Positions 15,474-24,175 of a stretch of DNA of 64,000 nt are shown piece by piece. Source of the DNA: Nannocystis punicea (GTDB taxonomy: Bacteria > Myxococcota_A > Polyangia > Nannocystales > Nannocystaceae). Location: NCBI RefSeq assembly GCF_026965555.1, contig NZ_CP114040.1, positions 11,052,001-11,116,000 on the forward strand. The letters are read 5' to 3'. Each line of letters begins with the position of its first letter. Within the stretch, counting starts at the first letter, position 1. The position numbers were made by a program, and so were the translations under genes. The notes beneath the pieces were generated by a model. That model was not told the origin of the DNA. It worked only from the letters and a program-made list of their open reading frames with translations, and did no database searches.

Positions 15474-17309
15474 ATGGCTGACACACACCTCGCTCAGATG
15501 TTCTTCGACCGCGCCCGCTCCGAGGGCCAGAGTCCGGGTTATTGCGTCCGCCAGGGCGGTGCATACGTCGACGTGGCCTTCGGCGAGGCCGCCGATCGCG
15601 TCGAGGCGATCGCCTCCGGCCTCCTGAAGGGCGGCCACGCGCCCACGCTGGGCACCTGCGTCACGATCATGGCCAACACGCGGCTCGAGTGGGTTTTGGC
15701 CGACTGGGCGCTGCTGTCGCTGGGCTATCGCACTGTGCCGATCTACGTCAGCCTGCTGCCGCCCGAGATCGGCTACATCCACGCCGACACCAAGGCCGAG
15801 CTGCTGGTGGTCGAGAACAAGGAGATGCTCGACAAGGTGCGCGCGGCCCAGCGCGGCTTCACCTTCTTCGAGGTCGAGTATCCGGCCGACGCGGTCAAGC
15901 TGAAGCGCTTCATCGTCATCGACCCGACCGGCATCGCGCCGGCAGCCGACTGGGAGAGCCTGGCCGACGTCGAGGCCCGCGGCCGCGCCGCGCTGGCCGA
16001 GACGAAGGGCGAGCGCGACAAGCGGCTGCAGTCGATCCAGCGCTCCGACGTCGCCACGTACACGTACACCTCCGGCACCACCGGCCCGCCGAAGGGCGTC
16101 ATCCAGACCCACGACAACATGCTGAGCATGCTCGAGAACGTCGAGGAGGTCGGCATGTTCAGCGATCGGGCGCGCGTCGGCGGGGCGTTCCTGTTCTTGC
16201 CGCTGGCGCACTCGTTCGGCCGCCTGGTCGAGTTCGGCGGCGCCTTCTTCCGCTGCAAGATCGTCCTGTCGTCGATCGCCACCGTCGCCGAGGACCTCGG
16301 CCTGTCGCGCCCCGGCTTCCTGCCGGCGGCCCCGCGGGTGTACGAGCGCGTCTACGGCAAGATCATGACCACCGTCGCCGCCAGCCCGCCGCTGCGGCAG
16401 AAGATCTTCCACTGGGCGCTCGGGGTCGGCAAGGCGACCATCCCGTACCGCCAGAAGAACAAGCCGCTGCCGCTGGCGCTCGGCATCAAGTACGGCCTGG
16501 CCGACAAGCTGGTGTTCTCGAAGCTCAAGGCCAAGCTCGGCATGGACCGCATGCACGTGCTGCTGTCCGGCTCGGCGCCGCTGCCCAAGGAGGTCGGCGA
16601 GTTCTTCATCGCCATGGGCCTCAACGTGTGCGAGGCCTACGGCCTGACCGAGACCTGCCCCGGCCTCACCACCAACCGCCCGAACAACTGGAAGATCGGC
16701 ACCGTCGGCCCGGCCATCAAGGGCGTGTCCCTGCGCCTCGCCGAGGACGGCGAGATCCTCGCCAAGGGCCCCAACGTCGTGTCCGGCTACCTCAACCGGC
16801 CCGACGCCACCGCCGAGGCGTGGGACAGCGACGGTTGGTTCCACACCGGCGACATCGGCGAGTTCGACGAGGACATGCACCTGCGGATCACCGACCGCAA
16901 GAAGGACCTCATCAAGACCAGCGGCGGCAAGTACGTCGCCCCGCAGAAGATCGAGGCCCTCCTCAAGACCAAGCCGATCCTCAGCGAGGCGGTCGTCATC
17001 GGCGACGGTCGCAAGTACTGCGTCGTCCTCGTCACCGTCGACAAGGAGAAGCTCGCCGCCTGGTCGCAGCGCACCGGCAACCCCGCCGACATCAACAGCG
17101 ACGCCGTCCAGAAAGAGGTCCAGAGCTACCTCGACGACGTCAACCAGGGCCTCGCCTCGTTCGAGTCGATCAAGTACTTCAAGATCGCCCCCGAGGAGTT
17201 CACCGTCGACAACGGCATGCTCACCGCGTCCTTCAAGGTCAAGCGCAAGGAGGTCTCCAAGCGCTACAAGGCCCTGATCGACGCGATGTACCCCGCCGGC
17301 AAGGACTGA
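15474..17309 (+). CDS. Long-chain fatty-acid-CoA ligase (AMP-forming)
   Basis: AMP-dependent acyl-CoA synthetase (611 aa) that activates fatty acids through an acyl-adenylate. Motifs in order: P-loop-like YTSGTTGPPKG (about 201-211), LPLAHSFGR, AYGLTET (A5 motif), GWFHTGDIG (A7), and RKKDLIKTSGGKYVAP (A8/A10 region with the catalytic-type Lys near the C-terminus). Members of this length are usually long-chain (FadD15/FACL-like) enzymes; chain length is inferred. ATG 15474 begins MADTH; an ORF extension upstream is unlikely. A bidirectional terminator separates it from the convergent giant lipoprotein gene. Confidence 0.92.
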   Translation: MADTHLAQMFFDRARSEGQSPGYCVRQGGAYVDVAFGEAADRVEAIASGLLKGGHAPTLGTCVTIMANTRLEWVLADWALLSLGYRTVPIYVSLLPPEIGYIHADTKAELLVVENKEMLDKVRAAQRGFTFFEVEYPADAVKLKRFIVIDPTGIAPAADWESLADVEARGRAALAETKGERDKRLQSIQRSDVATYTYTSGTTGPPKGVIQTHDNMLSMLENVEEVGMFSDRARVGGAFLFLPLAHSFGRLVEFGGAFFRCKIVLSSIATVAEDLGLSRPGFLPAAPRVYERVYGKIMTTVAASPPLRQKIFHWALGVGKATIPYRQKNKPLPLALGIKYGLADKLVFSKLKAKLGMDRMHVLLSGSAPLPKEVGEFFIAMGLNVCEAYGLTETCPGLTTNRPNNWKIGTVGPAIKGVSLRLAEDGEILAKGPNVVSGYLNRPDATAEAWDSDGWFHTGDIGEFDEDMHLRITDRKKDLIKTSGGKYVAPQKIEALLKTKPILSEAVVIGDGRKYCVVLVTVDKEKLAAWSQRTGNPADINSDAVQKEVQSYLDDVNQGLASFESIKYFKIAPEEFTVDNGMLTASFKVKRKEVSKRYKALIDAMYPAGKD

Positions 17310-17324
17310 GCGGGTCTGCTCTTC

Positions 17325-17364
17325 AAGACATGGCGCCGAGGACATGCCCTCGGCGCCATGTTCT
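17325..17364. terminator. Bidirectional terminator between convergent genes
   Basis: A perfect 13-bp inverted repeat (17329-17341 with 17348-17360, arms CATGGCGCCGAGG) encloses the loop ACATGC and is followed by TTCTTTG on the plus strand and AGAAG on the other side. It lies between the stops of fadD and the lipoprotein gene. The loop and arm ends carry the ACATG motif seen elsewhere. Confidence 0.7.
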
Positions 17365-17374
17365 TTGGGTCACA

Positions 17375-20300
17375 TCACAGCGGCTTGGTGAACGTCCCCA
17401 GGTCGACGTACGCGCGGTCCTTCATGATCACGAACGGCCGCTCCTCGAACTTCAGCTCGCCCTTGCCGTCGTGCTGGACGATCTGCAGCTTGCCCATGCC
17501 GTAGCCCATCGGCCCGCGGCTGAAGTAGTGGGCCTCGAGCTTGTACGGGAACGCCTTCGGCTCGCCCTCGATCGTGAAGCACTCCGGCCCGTAGCCGGTC
17601 GTCACGTCGGCGTACAGCTCGCCGCCGCTCGGCAGCCGCTTCTGGGCGTAGAAGGCGTGGTCCTTGCGGCCGTCGTGGACGTGGAAGTCGACGTCGTTGG
17701 CGTCCGTCTCCCAGTTGATGACGAACCGCGTCGACGGCCCCTTCGGCAGCTGAACGTTGAGGCCGTCGAGGGTGGCCCGCACAGTGAACGCGACCGACGG
17801 ATCGGCCTTGATCCACGCCGCCGCGATCAGGCCCAGGTCCTCGCGCAAGATCTTGTCGACCCCGGCGAAGCGGCCCCACGGGTATGTCCGCGTCGCCCCG
17901 GCCTTGATCGCCTCGAACGCCTCCTTGTGCTTGCCCGCCTTGAGCAGGGCGTACGCGTACAGGCGGTGGCTCGACGGGTGATCGGCGCGCGACTCGACCG
18001 CCTTGGCGAAGGTGTCGACCGCCAGCGCCGAGCCGGCCTCGCCGAGCCGCTCGAGCCGCGCGCCGACGTAGCGCCGCAGGTCGGCGCGCGACGGGAACAG
18101 GTCGATGACCGAGCCGTAGGCGCGCGCCGCAGTGAGCGGGTCGCCCGCGGTCTCGGCCGCCTCGCCGAGGGCGATCAGCGCCAGCACGTCGCCCGGGTCC
18201 TGCTCGTGCCACTCGAGCGCGAGGGCGACGGCCCCGCGCGCGTCGTTCTCCTGCAGCTTCTTCGCCACGTCGAAGAACTTGCCGGTGTACGGGCTGTTCG
18301 CGGTGCGCTCGGCCTCCTGCTGCTCGGCCTGCCGCAGCGCCTCCTGCTCGCGCATGCGCGCGTCCACTTCCTGCTCCACGGCCCGCTGCAGCGCCAGATC
18401 CTCGGGCGTCGGCGGCGGCGGCGGCGTGTAGTCGGCCGGCACGCCGCCGCCGGGCTCGAGCACGAACGGATACGTGACGGTCACCGACCCGCCGCCCTGC
18501 GGCTTGGGGAAGTTCCAGCGGCGCACAGCCTGGGCCATGCAGCTCCCCACCCGGGCGTCGCGCATCGTGCTCTCGGACACCACCGCCGTCGGGACCTTGC
18601 CGGTGCCGCCGATGACGAACTGGATCGCCACGCGCCCCTTGGCCCCCGGGTCGCGGGCCAGCGCCTGGTTGTAGCAGTAGCGGATCTCGTTGATGTGGGC
18701 GCGGACGATCCGGCGGATGATGTCCTTGTCGAGCGCCCCCTGCACTTCGGCCTTCGCTTGACGCACCGTCGGCACCCGGGTCCCACGCCCGCCGAAGCCC
18801 GCGCCCGCGCCCCGTCCATACCCGGAGCCGGTGCCGCCCCCGCCCCCGCGGCCGATCAGCCCCGAGCTGCCGAGGCCGATCGTGCCCTCGCCCGTGCCTC
18901 CGCCGCCGCGACCCGTGCCGACGAGCCCGAGCCCGCCGACCCCGTACGACTCGCCGATCTCGGTGCCGGTCAGCCCGCCCCATACGTCGGCGTCGTCGTT
19001 GCCGACCGCGAACGCGCCGCCGTACGGGCTGGCCAGGAAATGACCTGACTCTTGGGACATGACCCCGAGGATACCCGCCTGCCGCTGCGCCAGCTCCGGG
19101 TCGAAGTTCCGCGCCATCATCGGGATGGCGTCGGGCTGCGGCTCGGCCGGCGCCTTGAACTCCTCGCGCGGCTCGCGTCGCACCAGCGTGCCGGGGTCGG
19201 GCAGCTTCGGCGCTGGCGGCGGCGTCTTGCGGTTGTACAGCTCCACTCCGGTCGCGCCCACCGTCAAGATGTCGGCCAGCGCGTTGCGGTCGATGTTGAA
19301 GCGCTGATAGTCCCACTCCGACTCGAGCACCAGCAGCGCAGTGAAGTCGCTGAGCACGCGGTACTTGGTCGACAGCTCGACGATCGTCTTCTGCAGCCCA
19401 GCCCGCGCCGCGGTCTCGGTCTCCGCCAGGCTCGAGCGCTGCGCCTGCAGCCGCTCGACCTGCGCCCGCACCCACGCCCGCTCGAGCAGCGGCCGCTCGA
19501 CCGCGGTCGTCGGCACCTCGGCCTCGATGCGATCCTTGCCCTCGATCACCACCCGCATCGCCGCCTCGGCCGGCAGGTCGGCGTAGACCAACATCTCGTC
19601 GCCCGGCTGCGCGCCCTCGATCGTGTCCGGCCACACCCACGCCGCCCCCGGCACCGTCACCTTCATCGCCGGCAGCGTCGCGCTGCCGAGCTTGTGCGCG
19701 ATCGTCTCGAGCGGGAGGCGAGCGTCCATCACCACGCCGTCGCTCGGGAGGTCGGCGGTCGTGAGCACCTTGAGGCCGGTGGTGTCCTGGATCCCGCCGT
19801 CCACGATCGCGTCGGCGCGCTCGAACCCGGCGGCCGCGAGCGCCTTGCTCGCGTCGCGCAGGGCCGCGTGCTCGGCCGAACCCGCGGTCGTGATGCCGTC
19901 GGAGAACACCAGGAGCCGCCGCGTTCCGCCCGCGTCCGCCGCCAGCGACGCCAGCGCGCCGGCCAGGTCCGAAGCGCCCAGCGCCCGCCGCGACGCGATC
20001 CGCTCGAGCTGCGCCTGACCGAACCCGCTGGCCGGCCCGTCGTAGACCGCCTCGGTCGTCTGGTCGAAGCAGACCACGCGCAGCGGGAAGTCATCGCCTG
20101 TCTGTTCGCGCATGCTCTTGAGGACATCCGCGAGACGCCGCAGCTGACGGTCGAAGCCGAGCGCCCGCGACGCGCTGGTGTCGAACAGCACCGTCAGCGC
20201 GCCGATCGGGACCGCCGGCATGTCGCCCGCCGGGGCCACACGCGCGACCGCCAGGTTGTCGTGACGCAGACCCATCACGGTCGCCGGGCGGTCCGAGCGG

Positions 20301-21031
20301 ACCTCGAGGTCGCGCTCCGGCAGGTACTTCTGCTTCTTGATCTCGATGACGCTGGTCTGGACCGCCGCGCCGCCCAGGTTGGTCGGCGCCGCCGCGTCGC
20401 CCGGCTGGCGCAGGATCACGCTGGCGTCGAGCTCGTCGAGCTCGGGTAGCCCGCGCAGCATCAGGCGGTACGGCTCGGCGGAGCTCGCCAGCTCCTGCGA
20501 GTACGAGACGATCAGCTCCTTGCGCTCGCGCGGGCCGATCGGGAACACGCGGGCGCTGAACGAGTTGCCGGCCTTGTTCTCGAGCAGCGCCGGGTCTTGC
20601 CGCTTGTGCAGGAAGTCCTCGTAGGCGACCCGCGCCGCCTGCCGCTCGACGACCTCGCCCTCTTGCCAGCGGTCGTGGATCTTCATGGCGAAGCGCGAGA
20701 TCGCGGCTCCGGGCGGCATGTCGATCTCGAAGCGGCCCTCGATCTGGCGGTCGTTCGGGTTCTCGAACACGAGGTGCAGCTCGGTGAACGCCAGCGGCTC
20801 CTCGACCACGCCGCGCGCCTTGAAGCTCACCAGCTTGAGCCCGGTCCCGTCCGAGGCCGTCAGCGACACCGGCGCCCGCCGCGTCGCGCCGTCGTCGGTG
20901 AGCTTCACCCCCTTGGCCGGCAGCGTCATGGTGCTCGCCGTCGCCTCGACCTTGCCGGGGTTGGCCGTACACGCCAGCGTCAACGCCGCGCCACCGACCA
21001 CCAGTCCATTTCGACATGTTCCAAACAACAT
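17375..21031 (-). CDS. Mosaic lipoprotein: VIT, vWA, AgmX/PglI-type domain, TPR, DUF2135-like
   Basis: Very large predicted lipoprotein (1218 aa); lipobox LTLAC puts the lipid Cys at about 21. Modules in order: a VIT domain (about 55-190) as in inter-alpha-trypsin inhibitors; a von Willebrand A domain (about 265-440) with an intact DTSAS metal site; a long Gly-rich linker (about 685-755) with GGGGTG repeats; an AgmX/PglI-type C-terminal domain (about 775-880; YCYNQAL, GKVAIQF-like and WNFP segments), a TonB-like fold of myxobacterial surface proteins; TPR-like helices (about 915-1060); and a DUF2135-like end (FHVHDGRKDHAFY). ATG 21031 follows AAGGAC. Likely an outer-surface adhesion or motility protein; role inferred. 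Confidence 0.8.
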   Translation of the reverse strand: MLFGTCRNGLVVGGAALTLACTANPGKVEATASTMTLPAKGVKLTDDGATRRAPVSLTASDGTGLKLVSFKARGVVEEPLAFTELHLVFENPNDRQIEGRFEIDMPPGAAISRFAMKIHDRWQEGEVVERQAARVAYEDFLHKRQDPALLENKAGNSFSARVFPIGPRERKELIVSYSQELASSAEPYRLMLRGLPELDELDASVILRQPGDAAAPTNLGGAAVQTSVIEIKKQKYLPERDLEVRSDRPATVMGLRHDNLAVARVAPAGDMPAVPIGALTVLFDTSASRALGFDRQLRRLADVLKSMREQTGDDFPLRVVCFDQTTEAVYDGPASGFGQAQLERIASRRALGASDLAGALASLAADAGGTRRLLVFSDGITTAGSAEHAALRDASKALAAAGFERADAIVDGGIQDTTGLKVLTTADLPSDGVVMDARLPLETIAHKLGSATLPAMKVTVPGAAWVWPDTIEGAQPGDEMLVYADLPAEAAMRVVIEGKDRIEAEVPTTAVERPLLERAWVRAQVERLQAQRSSLAETETAARAGLQKTIVELSTKYRVLSDFTALLVLESEWDYQRFNIDRNALADILTVGATGVELYNRKTPPPAPKLPDPGTLVRREPREEFKAPAEPQPDAIPMMARNFDPELAQRQAGILGVMSQESGHFLASPYGGAFAVGNDDADVWGGLTGTEIGESYGVGGLGLVGTGRGGGGTGEGTIGLGSSGLIGRGGGGGTGSGYGRGAGAGFGGRGTRVPTVRQAKAEVQGALDKDIIRRIVRAHINEIRYCYNQALARDPGAKGRVAIQFVIGGTGKVPTAVVSESTMRDARVGSCMAQAVRRWNFPKPQGGGSVTVTYPFVLEPGGGVPADYTPPPPPTPEDLALQRAVEQEVDARMREQEALRQAEQQEAERTANSPYTGKFFDVAKKLQENDARGAVALALEWHEQDPGDVLALIALGEAAETAGDPLTAARAYGSVIDLFPSRADLRRYVGARLERLGEAGSALAVDTFAKAVESRADHPSSHRLYAYALLKAGKHKEAFEAIKAGATRTYPWGRFAGVDKILREDLGLIAAAWIKADPSVAFTVRATLDGLNVQLPKGPSTRFVINWETDANDVDFHVHDGRKDHAFYAQKRLPSGGELYADVTTGYGPECFTIEGEPKAFPYKLEAHYFSRGPMGYGMGKLQIVQHDGKGELKFEERPFVIMKDRAYVDLGTFTKPL

Positions 21032-21033
21032 GT
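21014..21033. repeat. Inverted repeat over a start codon
   Basis: On the minus strand ACATGTT-N6-AACATGT forms a perfect 7-bp inverted repeat; the ATG of the giant lipoprotein gene (21031-21029) is inside the first arm. It could be an operator or an mRNA hairpin occluding the start. Same motif family as elsewhere. Confidence 0.6.
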
Positions 21034-21140
21034 CCTTAAATTTCAACGAGGGCGCGGTCGAGCGGGCACGACGGTCGAGGCGTGGCATACTGGCGCCTCA
21101 GACAACCTCGAGCGGGCCAGGTTCCGCTCGATCGCAGCCG

Positions 21141-22424
21141 TCAGAGCGGCGGCAGGTCGACGAGCGCCGCGTGGGCGTCGGCCCACATCTTCATCCCTGC
21201 GCCGTCGAGGGAGTAATCGCTCGTCAAGCTCCACGGCCACGCGCCCGCGTAGCCGTTGGCGAGCAGGACGTCGAGCCGGGCGGCCGCCTGGTCCGAGGCG
21301 ATGAACTCGCCCACCACCATCGGCCGGTCGAGGCCGAGGTCGGCGTATTTCTGCGCCGTCGGCGAGAACTGCACCGTGCCCAGCTCCGGATCGCCGGTCC
21401 ACATCTGCCCGTCCATCCACGGGTAGTAGTGCGTCTGATAGAAGTCGAGCCCCAGCGGCGGCAGCCCGTGCGCAGCCGCGAACTCGGGCGTCCACACCCG
21501 GTACCACTTGAGCGACGCCGAGCCCAGCGTCACGTAGGACGAGGTGTTCACGTGCACCGCGTCGGCGACCGCGGCCGCGAACGCGTAGAAGTCCGCCAGC
21601 GGGACGGCATCGGCGCCGCCATCGGGAGACGCGGCCGGCAGGTCGGAGATCGACCACTCCGGCTCGTTCATGATCTCCCACGCCAGGATCGCCGGCTCGT
21701 CCGCGAACGCCTGCAGCAGCGGCACGATCACCGCGTCGACCAGCGCGGCTCGCTTGGCCGGGTCTTCGAGCGTATCGCTGCGCCCGCCCGTCTGCACCCC
21801 GTTGTTCTGCTGGGACCAGAACATCCAGTGGAAGTCGAGCAGCACCGGCACGAGGTAGATCCCTCGCGCCCGCGCGATCGTCACCGCCACTTGCATGTCC
21901 TCGAGGACATGTTCTCCGAGACCTGTGGGCGTGCCGTCGCCGGCGAAGGAAACCCCCGCCCGCCCGTCGGTGAACACGAACCACCGCGCGACGCGGAGCC
22001 CGTCGCCCTGCATCGCGTCGAAGTGCGCCCCGACCTCGGCCTGCTTGGTGTGCACGCCGTAGGTGCCCCAGTTGTTGCCGCCGAAGTCGCCGCCGTAGTT
22101 CAGCCACGGGTAGTTGGCGCCGAGCAAGAAGTAGTCACCATCGCCGACCGGGATCGTGCTGCCAGGAGGTACCTCCTGCCCGCCCGTCGTCTCGCTGCTC
22201 GAGCCGGTCGAAGGCGCCTGTGTCGTGCTCGTCGCGGTGGTGCTCGTGCCCGTGCTGCTCTCCCCCCCGGTCGTCGGCAGCGTCGTCGTCGTCGTCGTGC
22301 TCGTCGTGCCCGCCGTCGTCATCGCCGAGGTCGTGCCGACGAAGCTGTCGGAGGTGCTCTCGAGGCCATCGACCGGTCGGCACGCGACCCCGAGCAGCCC
22401 GCAGACCAGAACGCGTCGATGCAT
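21141..22424 (-). CDS. Glycoside-hydrolase-5-like lipoprotein
   Basis: Predicted lipoprotein (427 aa). The signal peptide has lipobox GVAC. A Ser/Thr linker of about 70 residues (TTTTTT, SSTGTSTT) is followed by a TIM-barrel domain of the cellulase/mannanase GH5 superfamily. Family-type segments are the N-terminal GANYPWLNYGG, the acid/base Glu in IMNEPEW, TLGSASLKWY, and a late strand VVGEF whose Glu is the probable nucleophile. The substrate polysaccharide cannot be predicted. An 18-bp perfect palindrome of the ACATGTCC family lies inside the coding region at 21893-21910. The promoter may be TATCGT, seven bases before the ATG, which would make the mRNA leaderless. Confidence 0.7.
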   Translation of the reverse strand: MHRRVLVCGLLGVACRPVDGLESTSDSFVGTTSAMTTAGTTSTTTTTTLPTTGGESSTGTSTTATSTTQAPSTGSSSETTGGQEVPPGSTIPVGDGDYFLLGANYPWLNYGGDFGGNNWGTYGVHTKQAEVGAHFDAMQGDGLRVARWFVFTDGRAGVSFAGDGTPTGLGEHVLEDMQVAVTIARARGIYLVPVLLDFHWMFWSQQNNGVQTGGRSDTLEDPAKRAALVDAVIVPLLQAFADEPAILAWEIMNEPEWSISDLPAASPDGGADAVPLADFYAFAAAVADAVHVNTSSYVTLGSASLKWYRVWTPEFAAAHGLPPLGLDFYQTHYYPWMDGQMWTGDPELGTVQFSPTAQKYADLGLDRPMVVGEFIASDQAAARLDVLLANGYAGAWPWSLTSDYSLDGAGMKMWADAHAALVDLPPL

Positions 22425-22529
22425 CCCCCTCACGATAGCGGCGAGCGCCGCGGAGCGCATGCAGCCACAAATGGCCGAGGGGCCGCCCGGCAAGCCGGAC
22501 AGCCCCTCGCGTTGCAGCTCGCGTGGAGC

Positions 22530-23780
22530 TCAGCCGCCGGTGAGAGAGCCGGTGACGGAGACAGCCGCGTCGAGCTGGGTCTTCAGCTTGCCAGCCGACT
22601 CGGTGATCAGGTTGCCCGCCTGCGGGAGCAGCTTGATGGCACAAGCCGCGCCGATCGAGGCCTTGAGGTCGCCCGAGGCCTTGAGCTCGCCCGCCGCGCC
22701 GTTGACCGCAGCGACGCCGGCGCCGCCGAGCTTGGCGGTGACGTCGATCAGGCCCTGGGCGCGCTTGACGGCGGCCAGCAGCGCCGCGTAGCGGAGCTTG
22801 AAGTTGCTGATGAAGGCCTTGAACTCGACCTGGCCGTTCGCGTCGATACCGGCGGCGAACCGGAACTGGACGTCGAGCGAGGGCGGGTAGCACTGGACGC
22901 TCGCCTCGGCCTTGGCCTCGACGGTCGCCTCGCACTCGGCCGAGACCTCCGGCGGGGTCGCCTTGCCGTCGCAGCCGCCCTTGCACTCGACCTTCGCGTC
23001 GGCGGTGGCCGAGCAGCGGACCTCGGCGCCAGCCTGGCAGTCGAGCTCGCCCGGGTCGTACTCGCAGGTGCCGGTGCAGCTGCCGTTGCAGCTGCCGCCA
23101 GCGCTCAGTTCGCACTGGCCCTGGCACATGCCGTCGCAACGACCCTCGAAGTCCATGCCGTTGCACTGACCGCGGCAGGTGCCGTCGCACGCGGCCGCCG
23201 CCGTCAGGTCGCAGCCACCCGTGCAGCTGCCCGAGCACTTGAAGTCCGGCGCAGTGCCCTTGCAGGTCAGACCACCGGCGGCGCGGCAGTCAGCCTGCGC
23301 GTTGACGTCGACCTCGCAGGCGCCCGAGCAAGAGACCTCGACGCTGCCCGGCTTGGCCATCACGTCGCACTCGGCGGCCGCCTTCGCGGTCACGTCGAGC
23401 GACGCCTCGCAGCGCGCCGGCTCGGCCTTGATCTCGATACCGCCGTCGATGAACGCGCTCACCTTGGCGTCGAACGCGGCCTTGAAGTCCGCGGCTGCTT
23501 CGACCCCGACGAGCGCGTAGAGCCCCTTGAGCTCGGCCTCGATGTCGAGGGCGGTCGCATTGATGGCGCCCGACACGTCGAGCGTGGCGCTGAAGAACGC
23601 GTCGACCTCGGCGATGCCCGACACCGCGAACTTGCCGTTGAGGAACGCCTCCTCGTCGCACGTGAGGCCGCACTGCTCTGCGAGGTCGCCCGGATCGCAG
23701 CCCTGCGTTGCCGTGAGCGACAGACCCGCGATGAGGCCGCCGGCGATCAACCCAAAGGATCCCATTCGATTCGTGATCAT
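22530..23780 (-). CDS. Cys-rich exported protein with CxGxC repeats
   Basis: Predicted exported protein (416 aa). The signal peptide (MITNRMGSFGLIAGGLIAGLSLTATQGC) ends in a lipobox-like TQGC. A helical Ala-rich domain (about 50-135) precedes a central Cys-rich region (about 140-270) of repeated CxGxC/CxxxC units such as CSGSCTGGC, CNGSCTGTC and CDGMCQGQC. A second helical Ala/Lys-rich domain closes the protein. The repeats suggest a rigid disulphide-linked stalk between two helical heads; no enzyme motif. ATG 23780 lies 12 bases after GGAG. Similar Cys-rich proteins are common in myxobacteria, but I cannot name a family. Confidence 0.65.
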   Translation of the reverse strand: MITNRMGSFGLIAGGLIAGLSLTATQGCDPGDLAEQCGLTCDEEAFLNGKFAVSGIAEVDAFFSATLDVSGAINATALDIEAELKGLYALVGVEAAADFKAAFDAKVSAFIDGGIEIKAEPARCEASLDVTAKAAAECDVMAKPGSVEVSCSGACEVDVNAQADCRAAGGLTCKGTAPDFKCSGSCTGGCDLTAAAACDGTCRGQCNGMDFEGRCDGMCQGQCELSAGGSCNGSCTGTCEYDPGELDCQAGAEVRCSATADAKVECKGGCDGKATPPEVSAECEATVEAKAEASVQCYPPSLDVQFRFAAGIDANGQVEFKAFISNFKLRYAALLAAVKRAQGLIDVTAKLGGAGVAAVNGAAGELKASGDLKASIGAACAIKLLPQAGNLITESAGKLKTQLDAAVSVTGSLTGG

Positions 23781-23924
23781 GATCTTGACTTGCTCCTTAC
23801 CAAGCTCTGCGAAGAACTCGTCGGTGGTTTCCACGGAATTCTCGCCGCATGGGCGCGGGTGCAGACACACCCGCGTCAGACGGTCGAGATGGTCCCATGA
23901 CCGAAGGACCCTGCAAAGCCCTTT

Positions 23925-23974
23925 AAAAGGGAACGAGCCCGGGCGCAGCAACATGGGCACTGCGCCGGGCTCGT
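23925..23974 (-). terminator. Terminator upstream of the Cys-rich gene
   Basis: A long hairpin (16-base left arm from 23933, ACGAGCCCGGGCGCAG; right arm ending 23974, with one bulged base) is followed on the minus strand by TTCCCTTTTAAAG. It would end transcripts of the EEP gene at 24176-25141 before the Cys-rich gene. Confidence 0.6.
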
Positions 23975-24175
23975 CACGAACTGCAACCCAACCACCCAGG
24001 GGGAGGTTAGCTTTGCAAGGTTCGCTCGCGAAGACAGGACCAGACATGGAAGCCGATGGTGCCCTTGGACAGCGCGACCGCGCAAATCTTCAGCCGGGCG
24101 GCGCGTGTTTACCATGCCCCAAGCCGCGCGCCAGTTTGTTCGCGCGCGAAACCGACGCAGCGCCGATCTTCTGTA

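Noticed and set aside
15542..19048. Very long plus-strand open frame (over 1,100 codons)
   Set aside because: It spans fadD in another frame and the convergent lipoprotein gene in antisense. It is an artefact of high G+C third positions; the amino-acid composition (Arg/Ala/Gly) has no domain.
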